DNA of 64,000 nt from Nemertoderma westbladi (GCA_032718475.1 JAUCBJ010008230.1:104437-168436); one strand, 5' to 3'; shown: positions 23,683 to 34,770, counted from the stretch's first letter. Notes: generated by a model from the letters alone, not told the origin. Made by a program: numbers and translations.

Positions 23683-25083
23683 GTGCCTGTGCGCACACTC
23701 GATATAAGTGATGAGGAAGACGATGTGCAAAGTACATGTAGTTTATTAACCACAACTTCGACTCATTCCTTTTCACACGACAGAGACTATACTACAGTAT
23801 GTTCGACAAAACACGACAACGTTACAGGTACGACGTGTGTAGCAAATACAATAGGTCATGGAAGGCAGAGGCCAATCCACAAGGTAAGTTTAGAGATTGC
23901 GAAGGAGACGAGTCAGGCAGAGGTTCCATCAACGACAGATGATAACGCCGGAAGGCTTGCGAGTCTACCTAAACCAATAACCTTAACGACGCCCGTTGAT
24001 GTCGACGCATTAAGAAACTGTCAAGTGGAACAAGCTGCACTAGACAAAGAATTAACAGAGAAAACTATCAGATGGTTGGAGCAAGATACAGCCAAACCAG
24101 GGAGTTACGAACCATGTATGTCGGAACAAGAGAAACAATCTTTAAAGATCATGGAAGATACTATCCGCCAGATGGAAGACGGACATTATGAGGTGGGGAT
24201 GTTATGGCGTAACCAACGTCCTAAACTTATAAATAATTACCCGCTAGCCTTAAGACGTTTAAACTCAATACGACAACGTTTATTGAAGGACGAGAAAGCC
24301 CATCTACAGTATAATACCCAGATGGAGACGTATTTGACAAAAGGGTACGCTATCAGAATGACTAACCCAGAGATTGTGACTGACCAGACATACTATTTAC
24401 CACATCACTACGTGAGACACCCCGATAAACCTGACAAAGTTCGTGTAGTTAATGACTGCGCGGCTCTGTTTGAGGGAATGTCTCTCAATAGTGAGCTGAT
24501 GGATGGACTAAACATGAATAATTATCTCATGGGCGTGATTATGCGCTTCCGTCAACGCCAAGTAGCATTTACTTGCGACGTCGAAGCCATGTTTCACCAA
24601 GTGCAAGCGTTAGAGCGAGACATAGACAGTTTGAGGTTCCTCTGGTACCCGGATGGAGACTTAAGTCAACCACCGGCGACTTACCAAATGCAAGTTCGCG
24701 TTTTCGGTGCCAGAGACAGCTCAAATTGTACTATGTACGCCCTGAAGCAGACCGCTAGGGACCAGAAACATAAGTATGACCCAGAGGTAATCCAGATCGT
24801 AGAACAAGATTTTTATGTGGACGATGGATTACAAAGTTGTAACACAGTAGAACGTGCTATAACAGTAGCACATCAATTACGGGACTGTTTAGCAGGCGGA
24901 GGTTTTAACCTCACCAAGTTTGCCTCAAACAGTGCCAAATTAGTAAATTCATTCGAAACGACCGAACGTGGGGGTGGTGACATTGACTTAGAGTTTGAAC
25001 CACTACCAACGACCAAGGTGTTGGGGTTCTTTTGTTCACAAGAAGAGTTTTTGGGGACCCAAACACAGACAACTTTCGAGTGA
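23683..25083 (+). CDS. pol: Element B reverse transcriptase
   Basis: Same frame as the protease, starting after the TGA at 23653. The linker carries one GRLASLP palindrome copy. The RT core begins around 24200 (LNSIRQRLL, YLPHHYVRHPDKPDKVRVVNDCAA), then FTCDVEAMFHQV (motif A, about 24570-24606) and FYVDD (motif C, about 24814-24828). Both catalytic Asp motifs are intact. Close to the end the reading shifts at about 25040 to the next frame, where NTDNFRV and the RNase H region follow. Element C has VLGHS-stop-DPNTDNF at this point, so both copies are damaged here but differently. Confidence 0.9.
   Translation: MPVRTLDISDEEDDVQSTCSLLTTTSTHSFSHDRDYTTVCSTKHDNVTGTTCVANTIGHGRQRPIHKVSLEIAKETSQAEVPSTTDDNAGRLASLPKPITLTTPVDVDALRNCQVEQAALDKELTEKTIRWLEQDTAKPGSYEPCMSEQEKQSLKIMEDTIRQMEDGHYEVGMLWRNQRPKLINNYPLALRRLNSIRQRLLKDEKAHLQYNTQMETYLTKGYAIRMTNPEIVTDQTYYLPHHYVRHPDKPDKVRVVNDCAALFEGMSLNSELMDGLNMNNYLMGVIMRFRQRQVAFTCDVEAMFHQVQALERDIDSLRFLWYPDGDLSQPPATYQMQVRVFGARDSSNCTMYALKQTARDQKHKYDPEVIQIVEQDFYVDDGLQSCNTVERAITVAHQLRDCLAGGGFNLTKFASNSAKLVNSFETTERGGGDIDLEFEPLPTTKVLGFFCSQEEFLGTQTQTTFE
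23950..23969 (+). repeat. Short palindrome copy (B protease-RT linker)
   Basis: GGAAGGCTTGCGAGTCTACC, read as GRLASLP. One copy here, three in element C. Confidence 0.8.
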
Positions 25084-25967
25084 AGGTAAGACTGGACGCT
25101 CAAGGGGATTCTCTGACAAAGAGGTCTTGCTTGTCAAAGCTGAGTCGACTGTTCGACCCCTTAGGTTTTATCAGCCCAATAATACTGCAAGCAAGAATAT
25201 ACATGCGCAGTATTTGGAAAGATGGACTTACATGGGACAAACCAATCTCATCCGAACAAGTGGACTTATGGAAAACTTGGGAGGCGCAATTGTCTTCGCT
25301 AGAAGATTATTCCATACCCTGGGTGTACTTTCCATTACAGACGACATTTCCTGACGACTTAGAATTACATTGTTTTTCCGACGCCAGTGACAACGGCTTT
25401 GGAGTGACAGCGTATTTGCGCAGACAAGTAGACTCAGACGAGTTCGAGGTTTCGCTCATTACTTCTAAGGCTAAAACCATGCCTACTAAGTACATGACGA
25501 CACCACGCGCTGAGCTACAAGCAGCAACCCTGTCAACTACAATCGTAAACATTATACAGACGGAATTACAGTCAAGTTTACAGATATTTTATTGGACTGA
25601 CGCAACGTTAGTTTTATTTTACATAAATAACGACACTCTTGAATTTAAGACATTTGTAGCTAACCGTCGTGCGGAAATTTTGGACCGTTCAATAAAGGAA
25701 GATTGGCGACATTGTCCCGGACCACAAAACCCAGCTGATATTGCGTCACGAGGAATGATGCCTGAGGAGTTCTATAAACTGGAGAACAAGGAATTTTGGC
25801 AACACGGACCACAATTCTTGCAAAGAACATCACAAAATTGGCCGCCACTATACGACAACAAGTCTAACACTATCCCTAAAGACGCAGAAATTACTTACGT
25901 CAACCGCATTGTAAACCTGACAGATTCTTGGACAAACGCGTACCTAAAGAGGTTGAGGTCTCTATAG
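25032..25967 (+). CDS. pol: Element B A17-type connection and RNase H domain
   Basis: A 311-codon frame following the RT shift. SRLFDPLGFISPI and ARIYMRSIWKDGLTWD mark the conserved region after RT that databases call peptidase A17. CFSDASDNGFGVTAYLRR and TPRAELQAA are the RNase H core with its Asp and Glu; YWTDATLVLFYI supplies another acidic residue, and WRHCPGPQNPADIASRG is the usual C-terminal box. The frame ends a few codons into unrelated DNA at 25965-25967, so pol is interrupted before integrase. Confidence 0.88.
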   Translation: MFTRRVFGDPNTDNFRVKVRLDAQGDSLTKRSCLSKLSRLFDPLGFISPIILQARIYMRSIWKDGLTWDKPISSEQVDLWKTWEAQLSSLEDYSIPWVYFPLQTTFPDDLELHCFSDASDNGFGVTAYLRRQVDSDEFEVSLITSKAKTMPTKYMTTPRAELQAATLSTTIVNIIQTELQSSLQIFYWTDATLVLFYINNDTLEFKTFVANRRAEILDRSIKEDWRHCPGPQNPADIASRGMMPEEFYKLENKEFWQHGPQFLQRTSQNWPPLYDNKSNTIPKDAEITYVNRIVNLTDSWTNAYLKRLRSL

Positions 25968-27145
25968 GGGTGCGCGTAACAGGCGGTGGCAGACTCGTGA
26001 GGGTCTGGGGGCACGTTAAATCTTGTCCTAAGTGCAAGGGAGATACTTAAGGCCCTCGTGTCTAACAAACCATGAATTGCCATGGTGCCGTGGTACCGTC
26101 TAGTCAGCCTGTTGCCGTACTGCCAGTCCTGTACACAGTAGGGGTGGTGGCATGACGTGATTTGTGGCTCATGTGGCGTGAACTATGATTTGTATGTGGG
26201 CGATCAGTGGCAGTTTGCTTGGAGCTTGGATGGGTTCCTTTGGCCATCAGTTGTTCCGTTTTTTTGATACTATATGTTATTGTCTCCATGTCAGCTGATT
26301 GGTCTTTGGGATTTGTTTGGGTCTTTGAGCTTTCTGTTGCTGTGGGTACATGAGTACACGTGATTGTATGTGTGGCCACTGCGAGTGAGTATGGGAACCC
26401 TTGCCAGTTGGTCCAGACGCCGCTGGTATTAGTAGGACCATATTTTACTGCGCCCCAGCATACTTTGGGCACACAAAGTTATTTTACCCTGTCGGTAAAA
26501 TAAGGTACTCTCGATTTGTGGTTGGTCGATACAATTTTGTCCCCTCCGATTTTGTCTTTCCCGATTTTGACCCCGATTTTGTCTTACCCGATTATGTCAT
26601 CTGTGTGTGCATGGTATGTGTTCGATTTTGTGCTTACCATTTGTGTACTTGATTTCGTGAACATCTGTTGAGTACACGTGTACAGTGACTGGTAAGTGGT
26701 TACTTGTTCCTAGCTTTCGAGCTAGTCAATATTGTTTGTGGAACTTACTTCCCCTCAATATTGCCGGTGAGGCAGGTGAAAACGAGTCAAAATTCCATGT
26801 TGGGTAGCGCAAGCCCACGTGGGACAAGACCGTCGGTGAGGCCCAAGGGCGACCTTGGTGCTCGATCGCTATCGACTGGTCCACCTGCCGGTTGACTCTT
26901 TGTTATACTTTGAGTTGGCTCAATGTACAGTCAGGCCACAGTAAGTTGACAGTAGCCGCCCATCTGGCTACACGTTCGACAAGCTGTGCCGGTGTGATCG
27001 GGGGACCGAAAACAGAACCCGGGAAGCATCGGGCCACCCTCCGGCCCGGTCTGATAATAACATCAGTCAGACTGGCCCCAGGGGTGGTGGAAACACGTCC
27101 GCCTTGTGGGTGCGCCTCTGGGAGGAGCCCAAAAGGACGAAAGCG
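25968..27145 (+). other. Unexplained 1.2-kb segment interrupting element B pol
   Basis: The segment has no match in element C and separates RNase H from integrase. It is richer in G+C than the satellite. It contains CCCGATTTTGTC-like words repeated near 26540-26600, a CTAGCTTTCGAGCTAG hairpin (26710-26725), a CAGACTCGTGAGGGTCTG hairpin (25990-26007) and a GGGCC/GGCCC hairpin near 27020. A 122-codon Thr/Ser-rich minus-strand frame (26104-26472) has no recognised domain. Clear terminal repeats or target duplications are not visible. The LKRLR-type words flank both sides (25945-25965 and about 27163-27180) in diverged form, so a recombinant junction is possible. Confidence 0.5.
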
Positions 27146-28581
27146 GCCGAAAATTAGCGTGGATTGTACGTTTTGTACAATACGTTAAAGGCAAACACGA
27201 CTTTACACGTCGACTTACATTGACTGAGATTGACAGATGTGAAATTAAATTAATTCGCCATTACCAACTGCGATATTTCACGCGCAAATTCACATCTATA
27301 AGTCAAGGTCATCCAATCAAGTCGTCACCAATATTGAGTTGGAGTCCGATAATTTATAATGGCTTAATTTGTCATAAATCTCGGCTTCAAAACATTGACT
27401 TTAACAATAACTTTAGGTACCCAATAATAATACCGCAACATCACGAATTACAACGTGCAATGATACTGGACACACATTTACATCTGAAACACGCTGGAAG
27501 ACACCACTGTCTTTCCTATTTATGTACAAGATTTGTATTAATTAGACCCAGTAAAGCGTTAAGTTCAGTGAAACATACGTGTATTATTTGTAAAAAGGTA
27601 CATTCTAGAATAGGTACCCAAGAAATGAGCGAACTTCCACAAGCACAACTACAAGCATTCACACCACCTTTCACAGAGACTGGAATTGACTGCTTTGGTC
27701 CCATACATACGAAACGTGGACGTATACTAGTAAAACGCTGGGGACTGCTTTTCACATGTATGTCCAGTAGGGCTGTTCACATTGAACTGGATCTTTCCAC
27801 CAACGCCTTTATACTTGCATTACGGCAATTTATCGCTAGATGCGGACTAGTAAAATGCTTGTACTCAGACCAAGGTACAAACTTTGTTGGTGCTCGAAAT
27901 GAAATTGCTAGAGCCTTTAAGAAATTAGATCATGATCAAATCTCAAACAAACTACGTCCTTACAAAATTGTTTGGAAGTTTAATCCTCCAGATAGTCCAT
28001 GGAGAGGCGGAGTCTGGGAGAGACTGATAAGATCTATTAAAACAGCCATGGCAAAGGTCATTCCAGTACACCACATCTTGACAGACGACCAACTGACCAC
28101 ATTGTTTGTTGAAATCGAGGCAATACTAAATACTAGACCAATAGTATTAGTACCCGATGACAAACAATCCCAATTTGCTTTAACACCGGCACACCTGCTG
28201 ATGCAGGCACCGACAACATTGACGCCTATTTCTATTCCAATAGAAAGCGATAGCTATGGTAGAAAAGCGTGGAAAATCACGCAACTACTGGCTAACAAAT
28301 TCTGGGAAATATGGCAAAACCATTATTTGCCCTCTATTTCTGCCAGAACAAACTGGTACAATAATACCCGCGCATTAAAGCCGGGAGATCATGTGCTGTT
28401 AGCAGAAGTGAATCTAAAAAGACGCTTCTGGATAACAACAGGTGTAATTTTAGCCACATATCCATCTATGGATGGAGTGACAAGAACTGTGACGGTACGG
28501 ACAATTGACGGTCGTACAGTAGATAGAGCGACTCAACGTCTCGTACTTCTAGAAGAGACTCGGAACGAGTCTGGAGACTAG
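27146..28581 (+). CDS. pol: Element B integrase with DUF5641-type C-terminus
   Basis: The frame is intact to the TAG at 28579. The N-terminal part aligns with element C from the KLAW word. A zinc-binding set His/His/Cys/Cys is visible (HLKHAGRHH, then CIICKK). The catalytic triad is D in ETGIDCFGP, D in LYSDQGTNFVG and E in PWRGGVWERL. The C-terminal 120 residues (FWEIWQNHYLPSI, KPGDHVLL, TRTVTVRTIDG, LVLLE) match the DUF5641 tail usual in BEL/Pao integrases. All catalytic residues are present, so this is the best-preserved enzyme in element B. There is no usable start of its own because it was part of a single polyprotein. Confidence 0.92.
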
Positions 28582-29246
28582 AAATCTCCATCTAATGTTA
28601 GTAAATAATAAGGAGTTTAGAAATAGATTTCCATGTACCTGTACACTGTAGTAAAGACAGCGGTAGAATTCCATTGTCTTTATATGTGAACATTGAGGGT
28701 AGTACCCTTATGTGTCACATAGGAGCGGGATTTGCAGGTATAAGAAATGGAATTCTACATGGAACTCACAATATTGAAACATTTTCGAAATTTAAATAAT
28801 CCATTTTGGATTTGAAAATGTTAAAATTTTCTCCAGTGAATAGATTTCAGGGTACAGTCGGGCGGAACTTAAAATTAGAGAAACAAGAGAACGGAAGACT
28901 TGCAAGCCTTTCTTAAATTTAATTAAATTTTACACGGTCTTGTTTCAATAAGTTACGTCAAATAATAGACTTCCCTATATTTATTACTAATCTTGATTGC
29001 TTATTTTCTGATAATAGTTTGGGACCAAAAGGTGAGTATTTTAGACTCACAGCCAGTTTAGCCCAAAAAAAAATCGTTTTTATTTCGGCAAAAAATTTAG
29101 ATAAGAAACAGTGTGTTATTAAAGAAACCCTAGATCTTAGGCTATGGGTAGGAATTTAGAGCATTGTCAAAGCACAAAGGGCAGACGAAAACCCTCACAT
29201 CTCCTCACAACTAACAATAAACTCTGTTGTATTCCCTCTAGTAGCA
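28582..29246 (+). other. Element B spacer between pol and the extra ORF, with nested inverted repeats
   Basis: A 13-bp inverted repeat (GTAGAATTCCATT at 28663-28675, AATGGAATTCTAC at 28746-28758) encloses two adjacent hairpins, AGGGTAGTACCCT (28696-28708) and TATGTGTCACATA (28709-28721). Both hairpins recur in element C at 50323-50348, the second as TATGTATCACATA. The rest is AT-rich with one palindrome copy at 28893. No coding region seen. Confidence 0.7.
28893..28912 (+). repeat. Short palindrome copy (B spacer)
   Basis: GGAAGACTTGCAAGCCTTTC in non-coding DNA; element C has a copy at the matching place (50515). Confidence 0.75.
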
Positions 29247-30617
29247 ATGATTATGGCGAAAGGGATTCATGGAGAGCCGAGATGGGGATATGATATCCAA
29301 GAGGAAGCAGCAGCGCCATTCGAACGATTTGGAGCTAAGGACTACACCATATTTGGAATAAAGGATTTATCAGAAAGTACAGCGAAACTCGCAAAGACTA
29401 AATATGACTCGAACATATTAAAGAGGAGGCAAAACGCGCTAAACGAAATAATCGAAAGTTTGCGTAAAACCTTCAATGAACTTTACCCGTATGATGCTTT
29501 ATGTGATACGGGAGATATTAGTGAAGATTAGCGAAATTAGCGATATTAGCGAAATTAGTCGTTTGTATCACACTATGCAATACCTGAAAGCAGATGAACC
29601 TATGCCTGCGGTACGCGATGAATTCGATTGAATGCATCTTTACAGACGAACTCAAGGAGACGATAGAGAAACGAAGGAAGCCTTTTCAGTTTACAAACTT
29701 TATTATAAATGTGGTGCTTGTATGCGCGAACAACAAAAGGCGATTCCGATGCGTTTGAATAAGGAAAATCCCGAACCGATTGGCAAGGTGTTCAAACCAT
29801 CAACAACTACGCTACCAGGAAGGAGGGTATCCTTTATCGAATCCGTATCATTCATTTGCTATGACTGGTCCAAAGGCGGGAGAAATTGTCGTTTACCCAC
29901 CTAAGATTGTTGAACCCGATGTATTCGAACTTACGCTGGATGAGGAGACTCAGTCAACCCGCGAAAAGAAAGAAGCTCTTAGCCTATACAGAGCCTACAA
30001 GGCTTTCAAGGAAGGTGAGATGGAAGAATGGGGCGGAAGACTTGCAAGCCTACCTTACCATTGGACGTCACACGATCAAACTTCAGCTAAGGAGATGACA
30101 CCGGAAGTATTCGAAAGTATAAACTTTGCTCAAAAACGTTATTCAGAGACTACAGATTGCATCTCCGGAAAGGACAAGAGAAATGCAATCGCGTAGTACT
30201 TCGACCACGAAACCATTGAGTATGACACTCAATTACCCTATTAGTATACCAGTCCGAGAGGATACGATGTATGAAATACCTATCGTGGATCATCCGGAAA
30301 TCATTTCAAACTTGGAGTTTCTTCCTGCAGTTGTTCTAAGCGATATGGTTAAGATATATGATTTATGTAGACATATTACGCAGAAGGTCGTGCATAATGT
30401 TCCGCCTCATATTCAAGACTTTAGGGAATTGGATAGAGCTGGTGCCGATATAGCTCCGAGTAACCTGAAAGGATATTTAACCAGAACGATTCGTTTATGG
30501 ATTGGAACCGGAACCTTCGAGTCGGATACAGACATCGCCACGAACTGGCAAGGTAAAGTCATTCATTTCGAGGACGAGAGGGATATAGAGAAGATTTGGC
30601 AACCTTGGAAGAATTGA
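29247..30617 (+). pseudogene. Element B extra ORF (ORF3), N-terminal part
   Basis: ATG at 29247. The frame stops at a TAG at 29529, then the reading moves through three frames (29632-29904, 29780-30196, 30126-30617). Element C keeps a related start (STAKLAK..., LYP.DALCDT) and the segment YKCG.CMREQ with its Cys pair, which supports real coding ancestry. The product looks soluble, with no signal peptide or membrane helix, so it does not look like an envelope protein. A palindrome copy at 30035 encodes GRLASLP in it. Function unknown. Confidence 0.6.
30035..30054 (+). repeat. Short palindrome copy (B ORF3)
   Basis: GGAAGACTTGCAAGCCTACC, read as GRLASLP in ORF3. Confidence 0.8.
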
Positions 30618-31350
30618 TGGATGAATGGAACAGAACGTTCAGATCATTTCAAGAGAATGGCTACATGTTTTGCGGCAGCCATCAACAAAGTCTGACTTCC
30701 AAGACTATACAAATTAGAGCGGCAGGCGGAGTCTTGCACGTTTTCAGTAGACAAAGAAGCGACAAACGAATGCCGATACCTCCAGCAAATACAAAGCGAC
30801 ACCATCTCATCACTAACATAGTAAAGAAGATGGACCAAGCTTGCAATATCGATGCTAGAATGCTACCAAAGATGGTAAGAAATATGATTTTAGATAAAAC
30901 GACCGATTACCGACACCTTACGTCAACACTCGACCTCTTATCCTGTGGTCTATAGAACAAGGATTTTTCCATGAGTATGATACTCAGAAAACCGGAACTG
31001 GATACATCTCCTACCTAATGTTTAATTGGGATTATAAGGAAAGTAAAAGAACCAAGTATATTGAAACGTATGGAGAAGGTGATACTCCGGATATAAACGA
31101 GTTTGAATCACAGCTCAAATGGAGAGGATGCGTGTATTGGGCTATTACGTCACCTCCAAGAGCGGTCCTACAATATTATTTAGCGATAGAGTCATCAGTG
31201 AATGTTTGCCTAGTCGCCAACATTGTGTCTCGGACTCTTAAAAGACATCAACTTTGTCTCGGAGAAGATCATACGTTCTACGCGGAAGGGAGAATTCATA
31301 CCGAAGTGTTTAGACGATTTCTCGAACCCTTCTACAATTCCGACGCTTAG
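30596..31350 (+). pseudogene. Element B ORF3, central part
   Basis: Two open stretches (30596-30955, then 31018-31350 in another frame) continue ORF3. The second is in the same frame as the zinc-knuckle part and is separated from it only by a TAG at 31348-31350. The sequence is mixed alpha/beta in appearance with several Trp and Cys residues; no family recognised. Element C has lost this whole part, so there is no second copy to check frame shifts against. Confidence 0.5.
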
Positions 31351-31392
31351 TGCAATGCCTTTACTCGAACAGGATTTAGTATATTTCGAGAC

Positions 31393-34214
31393 GTGTATCT
31401 TCGCTGTGCGGGATCTCTTATCGAGAGACCATCTATGTTTACATTGTTACCCTATGAAGGAGAACGTATCGTGGAGATTACCGACGAATCACGGCAGACG
31501 AGCGCACCTATCGGTCACTTAGGTGATGATTTCGACGTAATGACAACCGTTGATGATCCTCTAGAGGAACTTCTTGAGATTGAAAGGAACCTCCCGAAGA
31601 AATCTCAGACGGAGATTCGACAACTTGAAGCAACAGATGCTGTAGTTTGTATACAACCTTCTGAAACATACCAACATGTAGATCCAGACGACTACGACTA
31701 TAGTGTGGGAGGAAGCGCTCGACCAATTGGAAATCTTATATATGAGCGAGTGTGGTACCCTGCTAACACTATGTGTGGTAAATGTGGCGTCACTGGACAT
31801 CATTCGACAAAGTGCAGTGAAAAGCACATTACTTCAACTCAACTGATTTGTGGATGGTGTGGAGATCGAGGGTCCCATACATTTTATACTTGCTGGAGAT
31901 TTATGGCTCAATGCACATACTGCAATATAAAGGGACATCGAGCATCTGAATGCCAATTACGAGACATACCATACGAACACGAATCTGTAAAACTTGTGAG
32001 AAAACTATTTGACGAATGGGAAGATTTAGCTGACAAACATGTATCGGCGCAAGAAAGACGATTCCCAATGAGAGCACATCTTGGATTTTGGGCGGTAAAC
32101 CCTCAAACTAGGATGTCAGAAGGATATATCTCCGCTATGCCCCAATATGATAAACTTATCGAGGTAGTCGATATTTTGCCTCACGATAGTGGATTTCGAG
32201 TTGTGCGCAAATGTTTGTTGCAGATTCACCCCGACAATAAGAATACATGGCACTTCCAGAAAGTCGTTAATCGTATCACATATGGTGAATTCGATTGTTT
32301 CCGATCGGAAAAGCGAAACAAAGGAGCTTGGTTAACCGTCGCATGGGCGTACCGAGCCGCCTTCTACCATAAACGTATACGAGCGAGCGTATTCGAGGAA
32401 GAGGAGATCCTAGAGGCGACCAACATACCAGCCACTCCAGTTGCGCCGTCTGCACGTCACCCTCGGGAGGACTGGCAGAATAGGATCATCAGGGTTCAGA
32501 AAGTGAGCCAACACTTAACCCTATTAGTACCGGGCTATAAAATGTTGTACAAATACCGGGAGGGGGTCATATTGACCCCCCCCCCCCTCTAAAATCTACA
32601 AATATTTACGAAAACGTCTGATTTTTTGTTTGTACGTAGGTATCACTTGTCTGGATCCGACCGAAAAAAAAATTTCGAAAAAATGTACTGGGGTGGTTAT
32701 ATTGCAGCACCAAAATTACAAGTAGTGCACAATTTTCACCAAATTTGAAAGTTACATTTTCGGCTAATTATTTTTCAATACAGGTTTTCTGGGGTGTAAA
32801 ATACTTTGGAAAATATTAAAAAATGATATGATTACTATAAATGGCTGTTTAGTCCTCTCTGCGTAGGAAAAAAATGAAAAAAACAAGTAACCAGCACTTT
32901 TCAGATAGAACTCAAAATTTTTAATTCACTTATACGATGCTATAAATTCACATTTTCAGGTTTTCGAGGGCGCTGATTCTAATGGAATACATTTCTAATA
33001 TGCTAGATCATTGCTACTTGTATTTTTCGGCGTAATTTGGGAAATTTTGGTGCTAGCACCAAATTTCGTACCCATCACCAAAAAGTACAAGTTTGCGATG
33101 TCCAGTGCAGTTTTTATTGATTCCATCGGATTCAGGACCCTCGTAAACCCGTATAACGCAAGAAACAAGGTGATACTATCTACTTATCAATTTGCATATT
33201 TTCCAAAATTTGGTGCAATTTTCAACAATTTTCAACAATTTTCACCCACCGGCGAAAAATACAAGTTTGACAACTCTTATGAAATTTTTACTGATTCTAT
33301 TGAATTCAGAACCATCACAAACCCGTATAACGCAAGAAACAAGGTGACACAATCATTTGATATATTTGATGGTTTTCAAAATTTGGTGCTAGCACCACAT
33401 TTTGCACCCACATCCGAAAAACACAAGTTTGAGATGTCTAGTTCGATAATTATATTTTCCATTGAATTCAGAACAGCCATAAACCTCTAAAACGCAAGAA
33501 ATAAATTCTCACAAGCAATTTTATCTATTGAATGGATTTTCAAAATTTCGTGCTAGCACCAAAATTTGCACACAGCACCGAAAAATACAAGTTTGATACG
33601 CTTGGTGCAACTCGTATATATTTCTTCGAATCCAGAAACCCAAAAAACCCCAAGTCCCAACTCCAAAAACAAGTTTCAAACGATCAATTTACAAAATTGA
33701 CTTATTTCAAAATTTGGTGCTGGCACCAAAATTTGGCACCCACCGAAAAAAACAAGTTTAAAATTTCTAAATCAATTTATATGAATTCCATCAAATTTCT
33801 AACACCAAAAAAACCGTGTAAATAAAAAATAGAGATGTTACAATTCATATTTAATGAAATGTAATTTTCAAAAAACGTCTCAAAAAAAGGCCAAAAGTAG
33901 GGTTAAAATATGGCGCTATAACTCGAAAAGTACCCAATATTTTTGAAAACGGTTTTCACTACTAGGAAGACAATAGATTTTTAGGAAAAGTCATAAAATT
34001 TCAGATTCCCAACTGCGTTTGTTTCAGAATTATAATAAAAAAACCACGGGAAGGGTCATATTGACCCCCCCCCCCCCCGGGTTTAATAGGGTTAAAGAAA
34101 ACTATCAACATTGAAGAACGCAAGGGAAATGAACCGACTATTCGAGTTACTCGGGATACGGTGTCACTTCCCAGAGAACCGCAAGGAGGATCGGGACATA
34201 TACCAGCTGATTAA
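31393..34214 (+). CDS. Element B ORF3 C-terminal part with three zinc knuckles, split by a transposon
   Basis: The frame runs to 32518, where a piggyBac-like element interrupts it, and resumes after 34091 for about 38 codons to a TAA at 34212-34214. Three knuckles are visible between about 31771 and 31953: C-x2-C-x4-H-x4-C (CGKC...HHSTKC), C-x2-C-x5-H-x4-C (CGWC...HTFYTC) and C-x2-C-x4-H-x4-C (CTYC...HRASEC). This predicts binding to single-stranded nucleic acid. About 200 further residues follow, with many aromatics (WAVNPQTRM, WHFQKVVNR, WLTVAWAYRA). A CCHC-bearing ORF after pol in a BEL element is unusual; the normal third ORF is an envelope, which this is not. Confidence 0.65.
32519..34091. 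mobile_element. piggyBac-like non-autonomous element (1573 bp) at a TTAA site
   Basis: Flanked on both sides by TTAA (32515-32518 and 34092-34095). The ends are CCCTATTA...TAATAGGG in inverted orientation, and both ends carry a sub-terminal GGGTCATATTGACCC palindrome beside a poly-C tract (about 32565-32590 and 34045-34080). TTAA duplication plus CCC...GGG ends are the hallmark of piggyBac elements. There is no transposase frame inside. The interior has repeated units with TTTGGTGCTAGCACC and AAAATACAAGTTTG-like words. It splits ORF3 of element B. Confidence 0.85.
33040..33740. repeat. Diverged tandem repeats (about 170 bp) inside the piggyBac-like element
   Basis: About four units share the words AGCACCAAAATTTG, GAAAAATACAAGTTTG, GATTCCAT-GAATTCAGAAC and AACCCGTATAACGCAAGAAAC. 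Two of the units match closely (about 33148 and 33320) and the last are worn. They explain the repetitive 159-codon frame at 33011-33490, which is not a gene. Confidence 0.65.
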
Positions 34215-34512
34215 AGGGGGGCGCAAGTTTCTCTTGGGTCTGCGTCGTCCGCTCCTCCCGCGCGTTCCCAGACGTTTTACCAACAGTAGACACAACCGGT
34301 CGATCACGAGGAGTCGGTCGAGGCTTTGGGATGCCTGAGGATATGGGCCTTGGGGATTTTGAGGAAATGGTTGCACCATCTCCCAACGTCCAAGCGATAC
34401 TAGTGACTCGCCCCACAAGTCCCATATCGCGAGCAAAGTCACCTGTATGCAGTTTTCGAGGACGCGGCAGGGCTCGATCCACCAAGCGGTAAAAGGGAGG
34501 GCAAGGGTGGAC

Positions 34513-34532
34513 GGAAGACTCGTGAGCCTTTC
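34513..34532 (+). repeat. Short palindrome copy (B 3' UTR)
   Basis: GGAAGACTCGTGAGCCTTTC, within a longer direct repeat with the copy at 34771-34790 (GGAAGACTCGTGAGCGTTTC). Confidence 0.75.
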
Positions 34533-34770
34533 TTGTGAATTTTGTGATTTATTTGAATTATATGTTTTATATTTAGTAAGTTTTGTATTCGGAAGGAATT
34601 TATATTTAGTAAGAATTTATATTTAGAAGGAATTTGTATTTTGCAAGATTTATATTTTATATTTGTGATTATTCCGTTTTTATGCAATTTTTACTGTTTC
34701 GAATATTATGCAATTTATATCTTATAAGCAGTATTTTGTATTTGCAGTGAAATAGAAGGCAAGAGTGGAC

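Noticed and set aside
26104-26472. 122-codon Thr/Ser-rich minus-strand frame in the 1.2-kb segment
   Set aside because: Low complexity, no domain, no second copy; left as uncertain.
29247-32592. Envelope glycoprotein for the third ORF of element B
   Set aside because: No signal peptide, furin-like site or membrane helix visible; three zinc knuckles argue for nucleic-acid binding.
33011-33490. 159-codon frame in the piggyBac-like element as a transposase
   Set aside because: It is made of diverged ~170-bp DNA repeats and has no DDD-type motif.
34147-34485. Minus-strand frames after ORF3 of element B
   Set aside because: Opposite to the element's sense, no similarity, and element C has no counterpart.
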